Of a DNA stretch of 64,000 bases, positions 35,459 to 44,547 are shown in pieces; position 1 is the stretch's first letter; each line of letters begins with the position of its first letter. Source of the DNA: an uncultured Nitrospirota bacterium (GTDB taxonomy: Bacteria; Nitrospirota; Nitrospiria; Nitrospirales; UBA8639); contig CAKZPV010000032.1 of assembly GCA_937139405.1 (NCBI GenBank), positions 186,001 to 250,000 on the forward strand, read 5' to 3'. The position numbers and the translations under genes were made by a program. The notes beneath the pieces were generated by a model that saw only the letters and a program-made list of their open reading frames with translations, did not search any database and was not told where the DNA came from.

Positions 35459-37789
35459 TTACACAGGGGCTTGATTTTGTAGCGCCACGGCCATCATCGC
35501 ATCCTCATTTTCAGTCGTGGTCATGGATTCACCATCATCGGATACGGTCGACTCCAGTTCTTGATCCTCTTCATATGTCTGGCGTACATCTAAAATCTCA
35601 ATATCTAACTGTGCCTCTGGGTATAACCTTCGTAAATCCCATTCGGTAATCCATCCCCGCACATATTCACGCATCCTTGTACTTGAGAGTTTTTCGACAG
35701 CTGAAACTGGTGGAGGATTCCAACTATACGCTGATCCGTGGAGTCCTCGAAGACGCTCATACAGGGCATCAACCATTTGGTCATAAGGCCGAATGAGTGC
35801 TTCACCCTCTTGTTCAATAAGACGGATTCCGTTGAGTGCTGCGGACGCAAGAGCAGTGACATCGGCACTCCCAACTTCTTCGCTCTGTGCCAGCATTTCG
35901 ATTTTTTGCGTATCTTGTTTTTCTTCCAGAACCACACTTTGAAAATCATCTGTGAGGGCGACAATGCCAGTAATTCCTGGACACACCGCTTCCTCCAGAA
36001 CTCCCAGCCAACGAGCAACTTCCGCATAGGATTTCATTCGCTGCTTAAATGAATACCGGCCAATAATTTCTGCCTCATCGATGAGTAAAATCCATCCTTT
36101 GAACCCAGCGGCTATCATCAATCTTGAGACGAATTGAAAACGATGCCACGCGAGATCTTGTGCGGTGACTTTCTCAAAAACATACGGGATCTCGGGTGCA
36201 CAACCTTGAAGATATTTCTTGAGTTGGCCATTGCTTAATGGATCCCCTGCCCAAAACCGGATGATCCGATGACTCAGCTCAGGATCGTTAATCATTCGTT
36301 CATACAAATACAACGTCGCAGCAAACCGCGAATCACAGCCTGAATCTTGTCGATGAACCCAATCATATAATTCGGCATATTGGGGACTTTGAAAATTCAG
36401 CTCTCCCGCAATTTCGGTTAAAGCATCCCCTTGTTTCCCAGGAACACTGGCATCATTCATTGCTGCTCGAAACAGAGTGGCCAGATTATAAAATGGTGTT
36501 TCCTTACTGATGACTATTGGGCTACAAACAAATTGTTGTTCAATAGCCACATGCTGCAAGGCTTTGAGAAGATGCGACTTCCCACTCCCAAATCCACCTT
36601 CAATCACCAATCCTTTAGTGGACGTTCCTTGGCAAGCTTGGGTAGACATTTCTTGCAATAATCGCCGAAATTTTCCTTCAAGATCTGGCTGGTGACTCCC
36701 TAAGACTTTCACGACATCTCGATTCGGCACACCAGATCGTAAAGCTTCCATTGTCCGTTGATGGCTGACATCACCATTGGCCATAGCCATACGTTCAGCA
36801 TGATGATCCCAAGCATCTGTCCTATCTTGTTCATTTTCAACAGCACCCAACCGAATTAACGCACCTAATGGGTTTTGATATTGCCGATCGCGGACTTCGT
36901 CCCAAATACGCAATTTCAACGCTTCATATCGACTGAGACCTCGTCGCACATCCGTCAGAAATTCTGGAGGAACGGATACCACTAACAAGAGACTTTCCAA
37001 TTCATCCGTTCCATCAATAAATTGCCGCAACATTTCATAAGCATCAAGCGTGGCAGACACCCCATAGTACAAGCCCTCGGGAGACGTAGGCTTTTTACTT
37101 TCCAGGCAGCGACTCAAATCCAACGAAACAACTAAGCCTGCTTTGCCCACGAGTCTCAACCAGCGTGACAACGAGGCAAACATATAACGGGCATTCGTAC
37201 GGACAATTTTTTGAAAAATTAACGCCTCCTTCAAGGATGAAAGTTGGCGCAATTCTCCGCATAACCAAGCCTTGACTGGTTCAGTCATAAATGGGCTTTC
37301 CGCTCCCGAGTCCATTTGTCCCAAGCAGAGGCGAATCATCGCCATCCGAAACTCTTGACACATATGCGTATCTCGATAAATGGCTCGTTCAAGCCAGCTA
37401 TTCAAATCTCGACGCAGCAACGGCTCCGCTCGCTCATTCATCCGAGCCACTCCTGACATCGAAAAATCTTCTTCCCCATCAGGAATGTGATACCCATTTT
37501 CTTGAAGCAATCGTCGTACAAATTGCGAAGCCAACTCATCCCATGGGACTCGACGAGCCACTTCATGGAAAAATTTATCCATCATATGAATCTTAGTATC
37601 TTTCGCGTCAATCCGAACACAAGCATACTGCTCCCTTTCAGCCAAACTCATCAATTGATCCTGTACCTGAGCACGATCCATATCGGAAGGGGTCACGATG
37701 AATTTGACCGACGATCCACCTTGCCCAACAAATCGCTGGAGATATTCTTGCTGAATCGTTTGTAACCACTCCTGAGGTCGTAACTCCAT
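35459..37789 (-). CDS. tandem BrxC/BrxD-like (DUF2791) ATPase, copy 1
   Basis: A 776-residue protein, last gene of a three-gene operon, with AAAGGAT before the ATG. Residues about 1-310 resemble a DUF2791 module opening GGSSVKFIV, but its P-loop lysine is lost (TPSDMDRAQ) and its Walker B strand is VVSLDLS. Residues about 340-740 are an intact module: EALRSGVPNRDVVKVLGS, Walker A GGFGSGKS (398-405), ISKETPFY, HRIIRFWAGD and Walker B ILLIDEAE (567-574). The Asp/Glu-rich tail is low-complexity. It is a clear paralogue of the product at 37891. BrxC/BrxD proteins are BREX anti-phage ATPases, but no PglX, PglZ or BrxL gene is nearby. Confidence 0.85.
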   Translation of the reverse strand: MELRPQEWLQTIQQEYLQRFVGQGGSSVKFIVTPSDMDRAQVQDQLMSLAEREQYACVRIDAKDTKIHMMDKFFHEVARRVPWDELASQFVRRLLQENGYHIPDGEEDFSMSGVARMNERAEPLLRRDLNSWLERAIYRDTHMCQEFRMAMIRLCLGQMDSGAESPFMTEPVKAWLCGELRQLSSLKEALIFQKIVRTNARYMFASLSRWLRLVGKAGLVVSLDLSRCLESKKPTSPEGLYYGVSATLDAYEMLRQFIDGTDELESLLLVVSVPPEFLTDVRRGLSRYEALKLRIWDEVRDRQYQNPLGALIRLGAVENEQDRTDAWDHHAERMAMANGDVSHQRTMEALRSGVPNRDVVKVLGSHQPDLEGKFRRLLQEMSTQACQGTSTKGLVIEGGFGSGKSHLLKALQHVAIEQQFVCSPIVISKETPFYNLATLFRAAMNDASVPGKQGDALTEIAGELNFQSPQYAELYDWVHRQDSGCDSRFAATLYLYERMINDPELSHRIIRFWAGDPLSNGQLKKYLQGCAPEIPYVFEKVTAQDLAWHRFQFVSRLMIAAGFKGWILLIDEAEIIGRYSFKQRMKSYAEVARWLGVLEEAVCPGITGIVALTDDFQSVVLEEKQDTQKIEMLAQSEEVGSADVTALASAALNGIRLIEQEGEALIRPYDQMVDALYERLRGLHGSAYSWNPPPVSAVEKLSSTRMREYVRGWITEWDLRRLYPEAQLDIEILDVRQTYEEDQELESTVSDDGESMTTTENEDAMMAVALQNQAPV

Positions 37790-37890
37790 AACAGATATCC
37801 TTTAGTTTGAAAATGGAGGAATACTTACCATGCTTGAGATTCACTCACGAACACCCGAAACATGTCCGAGCCAATTCACAAAATTGAATA

Positions 37891-40170
37891 CTAGGATGAT
37901 TCCGTCAATGCAGGCTGCAAAACTTCTTCTTGTGAATTTTCCAACTCAATATCTTCCGAATAATCCTGTTTGATTTCCGTTAACTCGATTTCAACTTTCT
38001 GGTTTGGATCTAAGCGCTTTAAGTCCCACTCAGTAATCCATCCTTTGACATACTCACGCATCCGAGTGCTTGACAAGCGCTCAATCGTCGGAACTTGAGG
38101 AGGATCCCAGCCATACGCCGCACCATGAATACCCCGGATTTTATGGTAAATATCTTCAATCAACTGATCATAGGGCCCTACCAACGGAATGCGCTCACAT
38201 TCGATTAATCGCATGCCTTGTTCTGCTTGTCGAGCCAAGACTAAATCCGTCTCTGAGCCGGTTTCTCTCAATTTTTCTGGAACTTTTTCCCGATCTCCCT
38301 TTTCTTCCAAAATGGCGCTCTGGAAATCATCCGTCAACGCCATCACCGCCGCCAATCCAGATTTATAGCCTAGATCTGCGAAACTCGATGCTTCAAGACG
38401 TCCCAACCACCGAGCGAGCTCTGCGTACGATTGCGCACGTTGTTTAAAGGAATATCGTCCCACAATTTCAGCTTCATCAATCAAGAGAATCCACCCGGAA
38501 TATCCAGCCGCAATCATCAGCCGAGACACAAATTTAAACCGCTGCAAGGCCATTTCCATAGGAGACACACGCTCAAAGCGATAGGAGGCATTGGCATCAC
38601 AGGATTTGAGATATCGTTTGATCTCAGCATCTGTCAACGGATCACCAGCCCAGAAGCGAATCATACGATGACTCAGCTCAGGATCATTTACCATGCGCTC
38701 ATAGAGAAACAATGTCGCAGCAAATCTCCCGTCAATCTCTCCGCCTTGCCGATGCACCCATTCATAAAATTCCGCATATTGAGGACTTTTAAAATTTAAA
38801 TCAGCCGCCACTTCTGCTAACGCATCCCCACGTTTCTGGGGAATATCAGCCGCACCCACGGCAGCCCGAAACATTAATGTCGGACTATACAGCGGAGTTT
38901 CTTTACTGATCACCACTTTGCTACAGACAAATCGGGACTCCAAAGCCGTATGTCTCAGTGATTCCAATAAATGTGATTTACCTGTACCGAATCCACCTTC
39001 GATTAATAATCCCTTGGTCGTCCAGCCTTTATGAATACTGGCTTGTGCATCTTCCAGCATTTGTTGAAATTTTGATTTCACCGTTGGCTGAGGGCACCCT
39101 AAAGCTTTGACGGCACCTGGGCTAGGCACACCTGCACGAAGTGATTCGATGACGCGTTGATGTTGAACATCATCCTTGCGGCTACCCACACGAGTCAGAA
39201 GCCGACTCTCTTCAAAAAATGGTTCAGCTTGTTCAGTGATTCGAATCATGGGCGCAAAAGGATTGGGGCGCGTTTTATCACGAACATCGTCCCAAATACG
39301 AAGCTTGAGCGCTTCGTATCGATTTAAGCCTAAACGTTGATCTGTCAGAAAAGCCTTTGGCGTGACTACAACCAACAACAATCCTTCCATATCGTCACTA
39401 CCATCGATAAATTGCCGTAACATTTCGTACGCATCCATCACTGCCGAAGGCGAATAGCTCAAGGACTTGGGATCTGTCCCCTTCTTCCCCATGAACGCTG
39501 AAATATCAATCGTTAATACCACGCCTGATTTGCCAAGTAGACGAACCCAATGCGCAAACGACGCAATCAAGTCCCGAGCATTGCTACGAGTCACTTTTTG
39601 GAATATCAGCAATTTCTTGAGCGCGGCCATTTGTTTCAACTCTCCACGGAGCCACGCTTGTATCGCGCTAACCTCTTTGGATTGACGCCCTGAAGGGTCA
39701 AGCTGAGAGAGACAGAGTTGAATCATCGCTAAGCGAAATTCGCGGCTCATTTCAAAGTCTTGGAACAAACTGCGTTCTAACCAAGAATTCACATCTCGTT
39801 GAAGAGTTGCTTCATCACAATTATTCAACGAGGCGAGAAACCCCCAACTACAGGCCTCACGTTCGTCAGGAATTTTACGATCATTCTCACGAAACAGTTT
39901 CTGAATACAGACAAATGCTAGAGCATCCCAATCAACTTGCTTCGCGATTTCTTGAAATAACAAATCAATGAGTTGAACCTTCGTCGTTCGAGAATCAGCT
40001 TCGATCGTGACAAAGTCTTCTTCTCGAGCTAACGCTCCGACCCCAGAAACCACAGCCTTGGTGTCTTCTGCTTCCTCAACCACGACAAACTTGACCGACG
40101 ATCCTCCTCGGCGAATAAATCCTTGGAGATAGGCGGCTTTAAGTACTTTCAACCATTCCTGTGGAGACAT
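37891..40170 (-). CDS. tandem BrxC/BrxD-like (DUF2791) ATPase, copy 2
   Basis: A 759-residue protein with GAGGG upstream of the ATG. It has the same plan as the product at 35459. A first module (about 1-310) has GGSSVKFVV but a broken P-loop (EEAEDTKAV) and VVLTIDIS at the Walker B place. A second, intact module (about 335-735) carries ESLRAGVPSPGAVKALG, Walker A GGFGTGKS (392-399), HRMIRFWAGD, Walker B ILLIDEAE (561-568) and GRYSFKQRAQSYAELARWLG. The shared C-terminal block LSSTRMREYVKGWITEWDL is nearly the same in both. Gaps are 101 bases to copy 1 and 79 to the helper gene. It probably oligomerises with copy 1. Confidence 0.85.
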   Translation of the reverse strand: MSPQEWLKVLKAAYLQGFIRRGGSSVKFVVVEEAEDTKAVVSGVGALAREEDFVTIEADSRTTKVQLIDLLFQEIAKQVDWDALAFVCIQKLFRENDRKIPDEREACSWGFLASLNNCDEATLQRDVNSWLERSLFQDFEMSREFRLAMIQLCLSQLDPSGRQSKEVSAIQAWLRGELKQMAALKKLLIFQKVTRSNARDLIASFAHWVRLLGKSGVVLTIDISAFMGKKGTDPKSLSYSPSAVMDAYEMLRQFIDGSDDMEGLLLVVVTPKAFLTDQRLGLNRYEALKLRIWDDVRDKTRPNPFAPMIRITEQAEPFFEESRLLTRVGSRKDDVQHQRVIESLRAGVPSPGAVKALGCPQPTVKSKFQQMLEDAQASIHKGWTTKGLLIEGGFGTGKSHLLESLRHTALESRFVCSKVVISKETPLYSPTLMFRAAVGAADIPQKRGDALAEVAADLNFKSPQYAEFYEWVHRQGGEIDGRFAATLFLYERMVNDPELSHRMIRFWAGDPLTDAEIKRYLKSCDANASYRFERVSPMEMALQRFKFVSRLMIAAGYSGWILLIDEAEIVGRYSFKQRAQSYAELARWLGRLEASSFADLGYKSGLAAVMALTDDFQSAILEEKGDREKVPEKLRETGSETDLVLARQAEQGMRLIECERIPLVGPYDQLIEDIYHKIRGIHGAAYGWDPPQVPTIERLSSTRMREYVKGWITEWDLKRLDPNQKVEIELTEIKQDYSEDIELENSQEEVLQPALTESS

Positions 40171-40249
40171 AATTTTCCCTCAATATCCTTTTAATCTGCT
40201 TCCCCTTGTCGGTTCCCCTTAGGGAAACTTAAACGGGAAGACAACATGG

Positions 40250-41119
40250 TTATCCTGCTTTGACAAAGGAAATCCCGTAATAAGTTTTTTCCCGTCCTCC
40301 TTGTGCAATTACGGTCAATGTTTTGGACACATCGCGAACACCCGTACTTGCATGGAAATTGGCACGATGGTGATTTTTCGTTGTAATCGTTCCGCTTTTA
40401 TCCAACAAATAGACATCTCTTCCAAACTCTTGCCGCGTATATTCACTGGCCTGCCAGGGCAATAAAGTCAGCAATTGATAGAGCTCCAGCAACGGTATGA
40501 CCGTCCCTTTCCCAACCAAATGTTTTCCACGACCAGCGACGACAATGGAATACGCCGTATAGAGCATTTCTAGAAAGGTCTGTGGTTTAAACCGTAGAGG
40601 TTTGTTTTGGACTTCCTTCAGCCGTTTGACAAGTACCGACGGGCGCAAACGACTTTCTCGCATACGATCGATAGACACAGCCCGTTCTTTATGTAAAATC
40701 TTCAAAAGAACAGGATAGGAAAACAAATACCCATCATGTTCATAGAGATTCACACCCATCTGTTGGGCTGTGGTGAGCAGTTCTTGACGAAAGTCATTCC
40801 CAGCGAGATAACTGGCTTCATCGAAGTTAAGACGTTCTTGCGTTTTGACAAAATCACACCCTAAGCCCAGCGTGGCTGCCTTGCCTTCATCCAATAATTT
40901 ACGCAGCTTCACAAGGTCACCGACTTTGGCCGCATCCTTGATTTTTTTAAACGACGCCATCACTTGCTTCGTCGTTTTCACGAGATCACCGGCTTCCGCC
41001 TCAATTTCAGCAAGCGCTTGCTCCAAACTTCCCGTTTGGGAATCCATCAGAGGGGGAGATTTAGTCTCTACCGCATCCAACAGACCTGTAGCCGATTCAG
41101 AATCGTATGACTCAGACAT
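40250..41119 (-). CDS. helper protein of the ATPase operon, unknown family
   Basis: A 289-residue soluble protein, first gene of the operon. The ATG at 41119 has AGGA five bases upstream; another ATG lies two codons earlier. Residues about 25-80 form a coiled coil with many Lys and Glu. Residues about 110-200 have GVNLYEHDGYLFSYPVLLKIL and a winged-helix-like RPSVLVKRLKEVQ. The last 100 residues include LYQLLTLLPWQASEYTRQEF and DVYLLDKSGTI. No catalytic motif is seen. Coupled order suggests an adaptor or DNA-recognition subunit for the two ATPases. Confidence 0.8.
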   Translation of the reverse strand: MSESYDSESATGLLDAVETKSPPLMDSQTGSLEQALAEIEAEAGDLVKTTKQVMASFKKIKDAAKVGDLVKLRKLLDEGKAATLGLGCDFVKTQERLNFDEASYLAGNDFRQELLTTAQQMGVNLYEHDGYLFSYPVLLKILHKERAVSIDRMRESRLRPSVLVKRLKEVQNKPLRFKPQTFLEMLYTAYSIVVAGRGKHLVGKGTVIPLLELYQLLTLLPWQASEYTRQEFGRDVYLLDKSGTITTKNHHRANFHASTGVRDVSKTLTVIAQGGREKTYYGISFVKAG

Positions 41120-41362
41120 ATCCATCCTATTTCTCAGAAGTTTTCACTTGGAATGTACCTTCCCCGTGGATGACGAAACGGTACAGATCAAAACCACCTG
41201 CCCATGAGGAATCATTCGGTAAAATTTCAGGACTTCTTAATATTTTCAAGGAATGTCTTCCAGAAATAGAGAAAAAAATTCCGCTGTTTTCATTGAATCA
41301 CGCTATTCGCGTAACCTATATAATCCTATGTAAAATACGTGGTCTAGGTGCAAAAAGAACAA

Positions 41363-42166
41363 ATGACCAATAATCGAACACCACCTTTTGCTGTCATTAC
41401 CGGAGCCTCTCGGGGCATTGGGGCAGAATATGCTCGGGCCTTAGCAAACGAAGGCTATGACTTACTTCTCATCGGACGGGACATGACTCGACTCGAAACA
41501 CTCCGGCAGGAACTACTACATGAGAATCAGAGAGAGGTCTGGATGGAATCCTTGGATCTCAGCCAACCTCAGGCAGCGGAAAGATTGCATGAGCTGGCAC
41601 AGTCTTGCAGATCAGAGATATCACTCTTGATCAACAATGCCGGATTTGGAATGTATGGAGATTTTGCAGAAATGCCGCAGATAAAGATTCGAGAGATGCT
41701 CCAGCTTCATATGAACACGGTTGTGGAAAGTGTTCGATTATTTTTGCCTGCCATGCTAGCTCGAAAACAAGGCACCATCATTACCGTGGCTTCCGTTGCC
41801 GGATTCTTTCCCATCCCTTATATGACAGAGTATGCGGCCACCAAAGCCTTTCTCATCGCTTTTTCAGAAGGGCTGGCCCGCGAGACGCAAAACCAAGACG
41901 TCACCATTCAGGCTTGTTGTCCGGGATTTACGGAAACAGACTTCCATCAATCTGCAGGGCATCAGCCTAAACATGTCGTATCCGGACAATCGGCACAACT
42001 AGTCGTTCAGACTTCGTTGCAAGCCCTGAAATCCAAACGAACGCTCGTAACCATTGGCTGGCAAGGTCGCCTAGCCTTATGGATTAGTAAATTAATTCCT
42101 CACTCCATCATGATGGCCATCGCAGGAAAAGCCGTCAAACCACCATCCGCCACTCATTTAAAATAG
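41363..42166 (+). CDS. short-chain dehydrogenase/reductase
   Basis: A 267-residue classical SDR. The cofactor motif TGASRGIG is at about 13-20, NNAGFGMYG follows, and the catalytic Ser and YxxxK are in SVAGFFPIPYMTEYAATK. CCPGFTETDF is the usual helix region. The Arg in LIGRD suggests NADPH preference. The substrate is unknown; such proteins are often named DltE-like or YqjQ-like. I use the ATG at 41363; a GTG five codons earlier is possible. It diverges from the ATPase operon across about 240 bases. Confidence 0.9.
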   Translation: MTNNRTPPFAVITGASRGIGAEYARALANEGYDLLLIGRDMTRLETLRQELLHENQREVWMESLDLSQPQAAERLHELAQSCRSEISLLINNAGFGMYGDFAEMPQIKIREMLQLHMNTVVESVRLFLPAMLARKQGTIITVASVAGFFPIPYMTEYAATKAFLIAFSEGLARETQNQDVTIQACCPGFTETDFHQSAGHQPKHVVSGQSAQLVVQTSLQALKSKRTLVTIGWQGRLALWISKLIPHSIMMAIAGKAVKPPSATHLK

Positions 42167-42411
42167 AAGGAACAGGTTTTTCCTGAATCAAGATCTTTCG
42201 TGTGGGATTAAGGTGAAATTCTGAAAGTATAAGTCAAATTGGATACTCAACCAATTCAGTATAATAAGGATGATCTTAACGTATCCATCATAGCGATGAT
42301 GTCTTTCAACAATTTAAGTGGGATACAATCTCGTTCTTTTCCACTCTGAAAACTTTGAGTATCTTTTTTCCTTGAAGAAAAGATTACAGTTATTTTTCGA
42401 AGAGAGACTAA

Positions 42412-42885
42412 ATGGAAGAAGTAAAGGATTTGTGGCTGAAGTTCAATCAGTATTCAAACAAACTAGCTGCAGCGCTAGGCAGAACAAGTAATATTGTAGG
42501 TGAGTATGGAGAGTATTTAGCACATCAATACTATGGCGGAAGGCTTCTTGATATATCAGAATTTAGCGCAGACATAGAATCTCCAGATGGGAAGCGATAT
42601 CAGGTCAAATCGAGAAGAATCAAAAGAACCCCTTCAACTCAACTAAATATTATACGCTCCTGGGATTTCGATTATCTGGTTGTGGTTCTGTTTGACGCAA
42701 ATGGTGCGATCAAGCAAGCATTAGAGGTGCCTGTTGAGGTCGCAAAAGAATATGGAACAGCCAATAGCCTCCAAAATGGATGTGTAATTACAATAACCCA
42801 GAAATTTTTGAAGGATAAAAGATCAATAGATATTAGTATTCCTCTCGGAGCCTTAAACAAATCAAAGGAGGAGACGGCCAAATAA
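42412..42885 (+). CDS. PD-(D/E)xK-like nuclease-fold protein (DUF6998-like)
   Basis: A 157-residue protein, clearly more AT-rich than its neighbours. Residues 28-70 hold a restriction-nuclease-like core: IVGEYGEYLAHQYYGG with Glu31/Glu34, then Asp54 in SADIESPDG and QVKSR with Gln64 and Lys66, matching an E...D...QxK active site. This sequence type is found in DUF6998 and related endonuclease-like proteins. No methylase is adjacent. It sits on a patch with a pseudogene and repeat copy C, so recent acquisition is likely. Confidence 0.65.
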   Translation: MEEVKDLWLKFNQYSNKLAAALGRTSNIVGEYGEYLAHQYYGGRLLDISEFSADIESPDGKRYQVKSRRIKRTPSTQLNIIRSWDFDYLVVVLFDANGAIKQALEVPVEVAKEYGTANSLQNGCVITITQKFLKDKRSIDISIPLGALNKSKEETAK

Positions 42886-42890
42886 AAATT

Positions 42891-43249
42891 CCCCTTAACC
42901 ACACCATTACTCCTTCGAATAACAATCGGGAATCAGCTCGGTTTCATCAACGAATATTTGGATTTTAAATTGTGAAAGATTGGTGGCACTTCACCGTCGT
43001 GGAAGTCAATTCTACGCTGTTCGATACAGACGAAAATTTCTCAACCCTTAATTGGCTTTCAAAGTGAATGAAACGCAGTTTAATGACATACTCGAGCGCG
43101 TCAAAGAGGAAGGTATTCTTTGCAGTAGCAGCCCAAGATCAAAAACCGACGGGACATTCAATACCAACTATGATGGGCGTGGCGCTTATTTTGTAGATCC
43201 CATTGGCCACGTCTTTGAAATTCTCACAAGAGATTATGTCCTAGACTAA
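42891..43249 (+). pseudogene. broken VOC-family (glyoxalase-like) gene
   Basis: Translation from 42891 gives PLNHTITPSNNNRESARFHQRIFGF, the usual start of a VOC dioxygenase/glyoxalase-like protein, then hits TAA at 42966. The same frame continues with WWHFTVVEVNSTLFDTDE, also typical. The remaining part, AFKVNETQFNDILERVKEEGI through GRGAYFVDPIGHVFEILTRD, lies in another frame from about 43052. One stop and one frameshift therefore separate the pieces. AAAGGAGG lies upstream but no ATG follows at the right place. The whole fits a decayed single gene of about 120 codons. Confidence 0.78.
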
Positions 43250-43311
43250 TTGTTCCCTTCCATTGTCCGACGCCTGCCGCTCAGCACAATGGGGGGACGC
43301 TCTTATTCATC

Positions 43312-43454
43312 GGCGGGCCTTGTCTGAGCGCAGCGAGTTGGCACGCCTTCCTTCGCTTTTGCGTCCAACCAATCTAATATAGCTGAGCGGGGCGTCAATG
43401 GTTTTGGGTCCTTTTCCCGAAAGAAAAGGACCTCGGCTGCCGGGCCGAAACCCG
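43312..43454 (+). repeat. structured dispersed repeat, copy C
   Basis: Forward copy of the family. Hairpin 1 is GGCGGGCC/GGCACGCC (43312-43319 with 43340-43347, one mismatch) around TGTCTGAGCGCAGCGAGTT. Hairpin 2 has a 10 bp stem GGTCCTTTTC/GAAAAGGACC (43407-43416 with 43423-43432) and loop CCGAAA. Hairpin 3 is CGGG/CCCG (43441-43444 with 43451-43454), again with loop CCGAAA. It begins about 60 bases after the VOC pseudogene and ends just before the gene at 43483. Confidence 0.8.
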
Positions 43455-43482
43455 CCATTAATTGTACATTTCGATTGCAGTT

Positions 43483-44340
43483 CTAAGAGGTAGACGCGTC
43501 AGCCCGACTGAGGGCGCGCATGAGAATGGGATCTTGATAAGCCACTTCACTGAGTGCATCTAAAAGATGCAGTTCTTTTTCTTTCGCCAAGGCCTTGGCT
43601 TTCTTGTATTGCCGCACATTGAAACGCGCGACGGAAGGTTGCCCATTAATAATCTGACAGGCCAACACACCTCGATCTGTTAACTCCAATGTACCCCCAT
43701 TATCCAATAAGGTGCGAGCTTCCTCTACAGTCGTTCCATGTAACTCTGAAAAATCCTCTAAGCCGCTGGTTTCGATTAACCGCCCATCTGGCATCACACA
43801 TTTTCGTTTAAAATATGGCGACCAGTCTTTCCGGAAATCAATATACCGAATATCACCGCCAGCCGCGACGTCCGATTCAATCGTGGCATAATCCAGCCCT
43901 AAGTTGGGTTGTTTCAGACGATCCTGTAATTCTTGCGGTAACCCACGATAAAACACTCGCTCCATAGCCTCCTCAAGTGTCAAACCATAGCTCTGATGCA
44001 ATCGTTCAGCCGCAGCATATTGCTCAACATCCATCCCCCATGTCTGAGTGGGTTCCTTTCCGGTTGGATCCACCTTGGAAACAAACGCACCTTTTGTGAC
44101 CAACAAGCCATCCTGCGGATAGAGATACACACCTCCCTCTGCGAGTAACCGCTCCACTGTTTCTCGAGGAATGCCATAACTCTCAGAAAGGACCTGTGGG
44201 CGCATCGCGAGATTGTCTTCCCCGGTCATAGCACAGACCATGACGTTGCCAGGTGGATCGTGGTCGGTATAGTTTTCTAAAATGTTATACAAGACCGGGG
44301 CCTTTTCTTTTTTGGCTGGTCGTTTTTTGACTTTGTACAT
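43483..44340 (-). CDS. conserved protein of unknown function
   Basis: A 285-residue soluble protein with AAAGGAGCGAGG before the ATG. The N-terminus is Lys-rich (KVKKRPAKKEK). Several alternating helix-strand segments follow, with phrases such as VLSESYGIPRETVERLL, VYLYPQDGLLVTKG and SGLEDFSELHGTTVEEARTLLDNGGTLELTDRG. These look like repeated 'HTH then beta hairpin' units of about 35 residues. No catalytic motif or known family was recognised. It is unlikely to be a chance frame, given its length and ribosome site. Confidence 0.7.
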   Translation of the reverse strand: MYKVKKRPAKKEKAPVLYNILENYTDHDPPGNVMVCAMTGEDNLAMRPQVLSESYGIPRETVERLLAEGGVYLYPQDGLLVTKGAFVSKVDPTGKEPTQTWGMDVEQYAAAERLHQSYGLTLEEAMERVFYRGLPQELQDRLKQPNLGLDYATIESDVAAGGDIRYIDFRKDWSPYFKRKCVMPDGRLIETSGLEDFSELHGTTVEEARTLLDNGGTLELTDRGVLACQIINGQPSVARFNVRQYKKAKALAKEKELHLLDALSEVAYQDPILMRALSRADASTS

Positions 44341-44547
44341 CCCCCTCGCTCCTTTTGCTGATCATCTCAGACCAATATTTCTTGTTGTTCACAATTCCCT
44401 TGCTTGGTTTTTGACAACGTCATTTCGAGCAATGTATTTCCTACAACAGATTTCACCATGATTCCTTGCAGTTCCGAAAGCCATAATGGTAGAAAATAAT
44501 CCTAACATTTCTACCGTCGTATTCATTACCATATCCTATCGTCACCC

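Noticed and set aside
35459-41125. A complete BREX system
   Set aside because: Only BrxC/BrxD-like ATPases are present; no PglX methylase, PglZ phosphatase, BrxL protease, BrxA/BrxB or helicase was found in the surrounding window.
40250-44340. Possible relation between the ATPase helper (YEHDGYLFSYP) and the protein at 43483 (YPQDGLLVTKG)
   Set aside because: The shared pattern is only a few residues and the rest does not align by eye.
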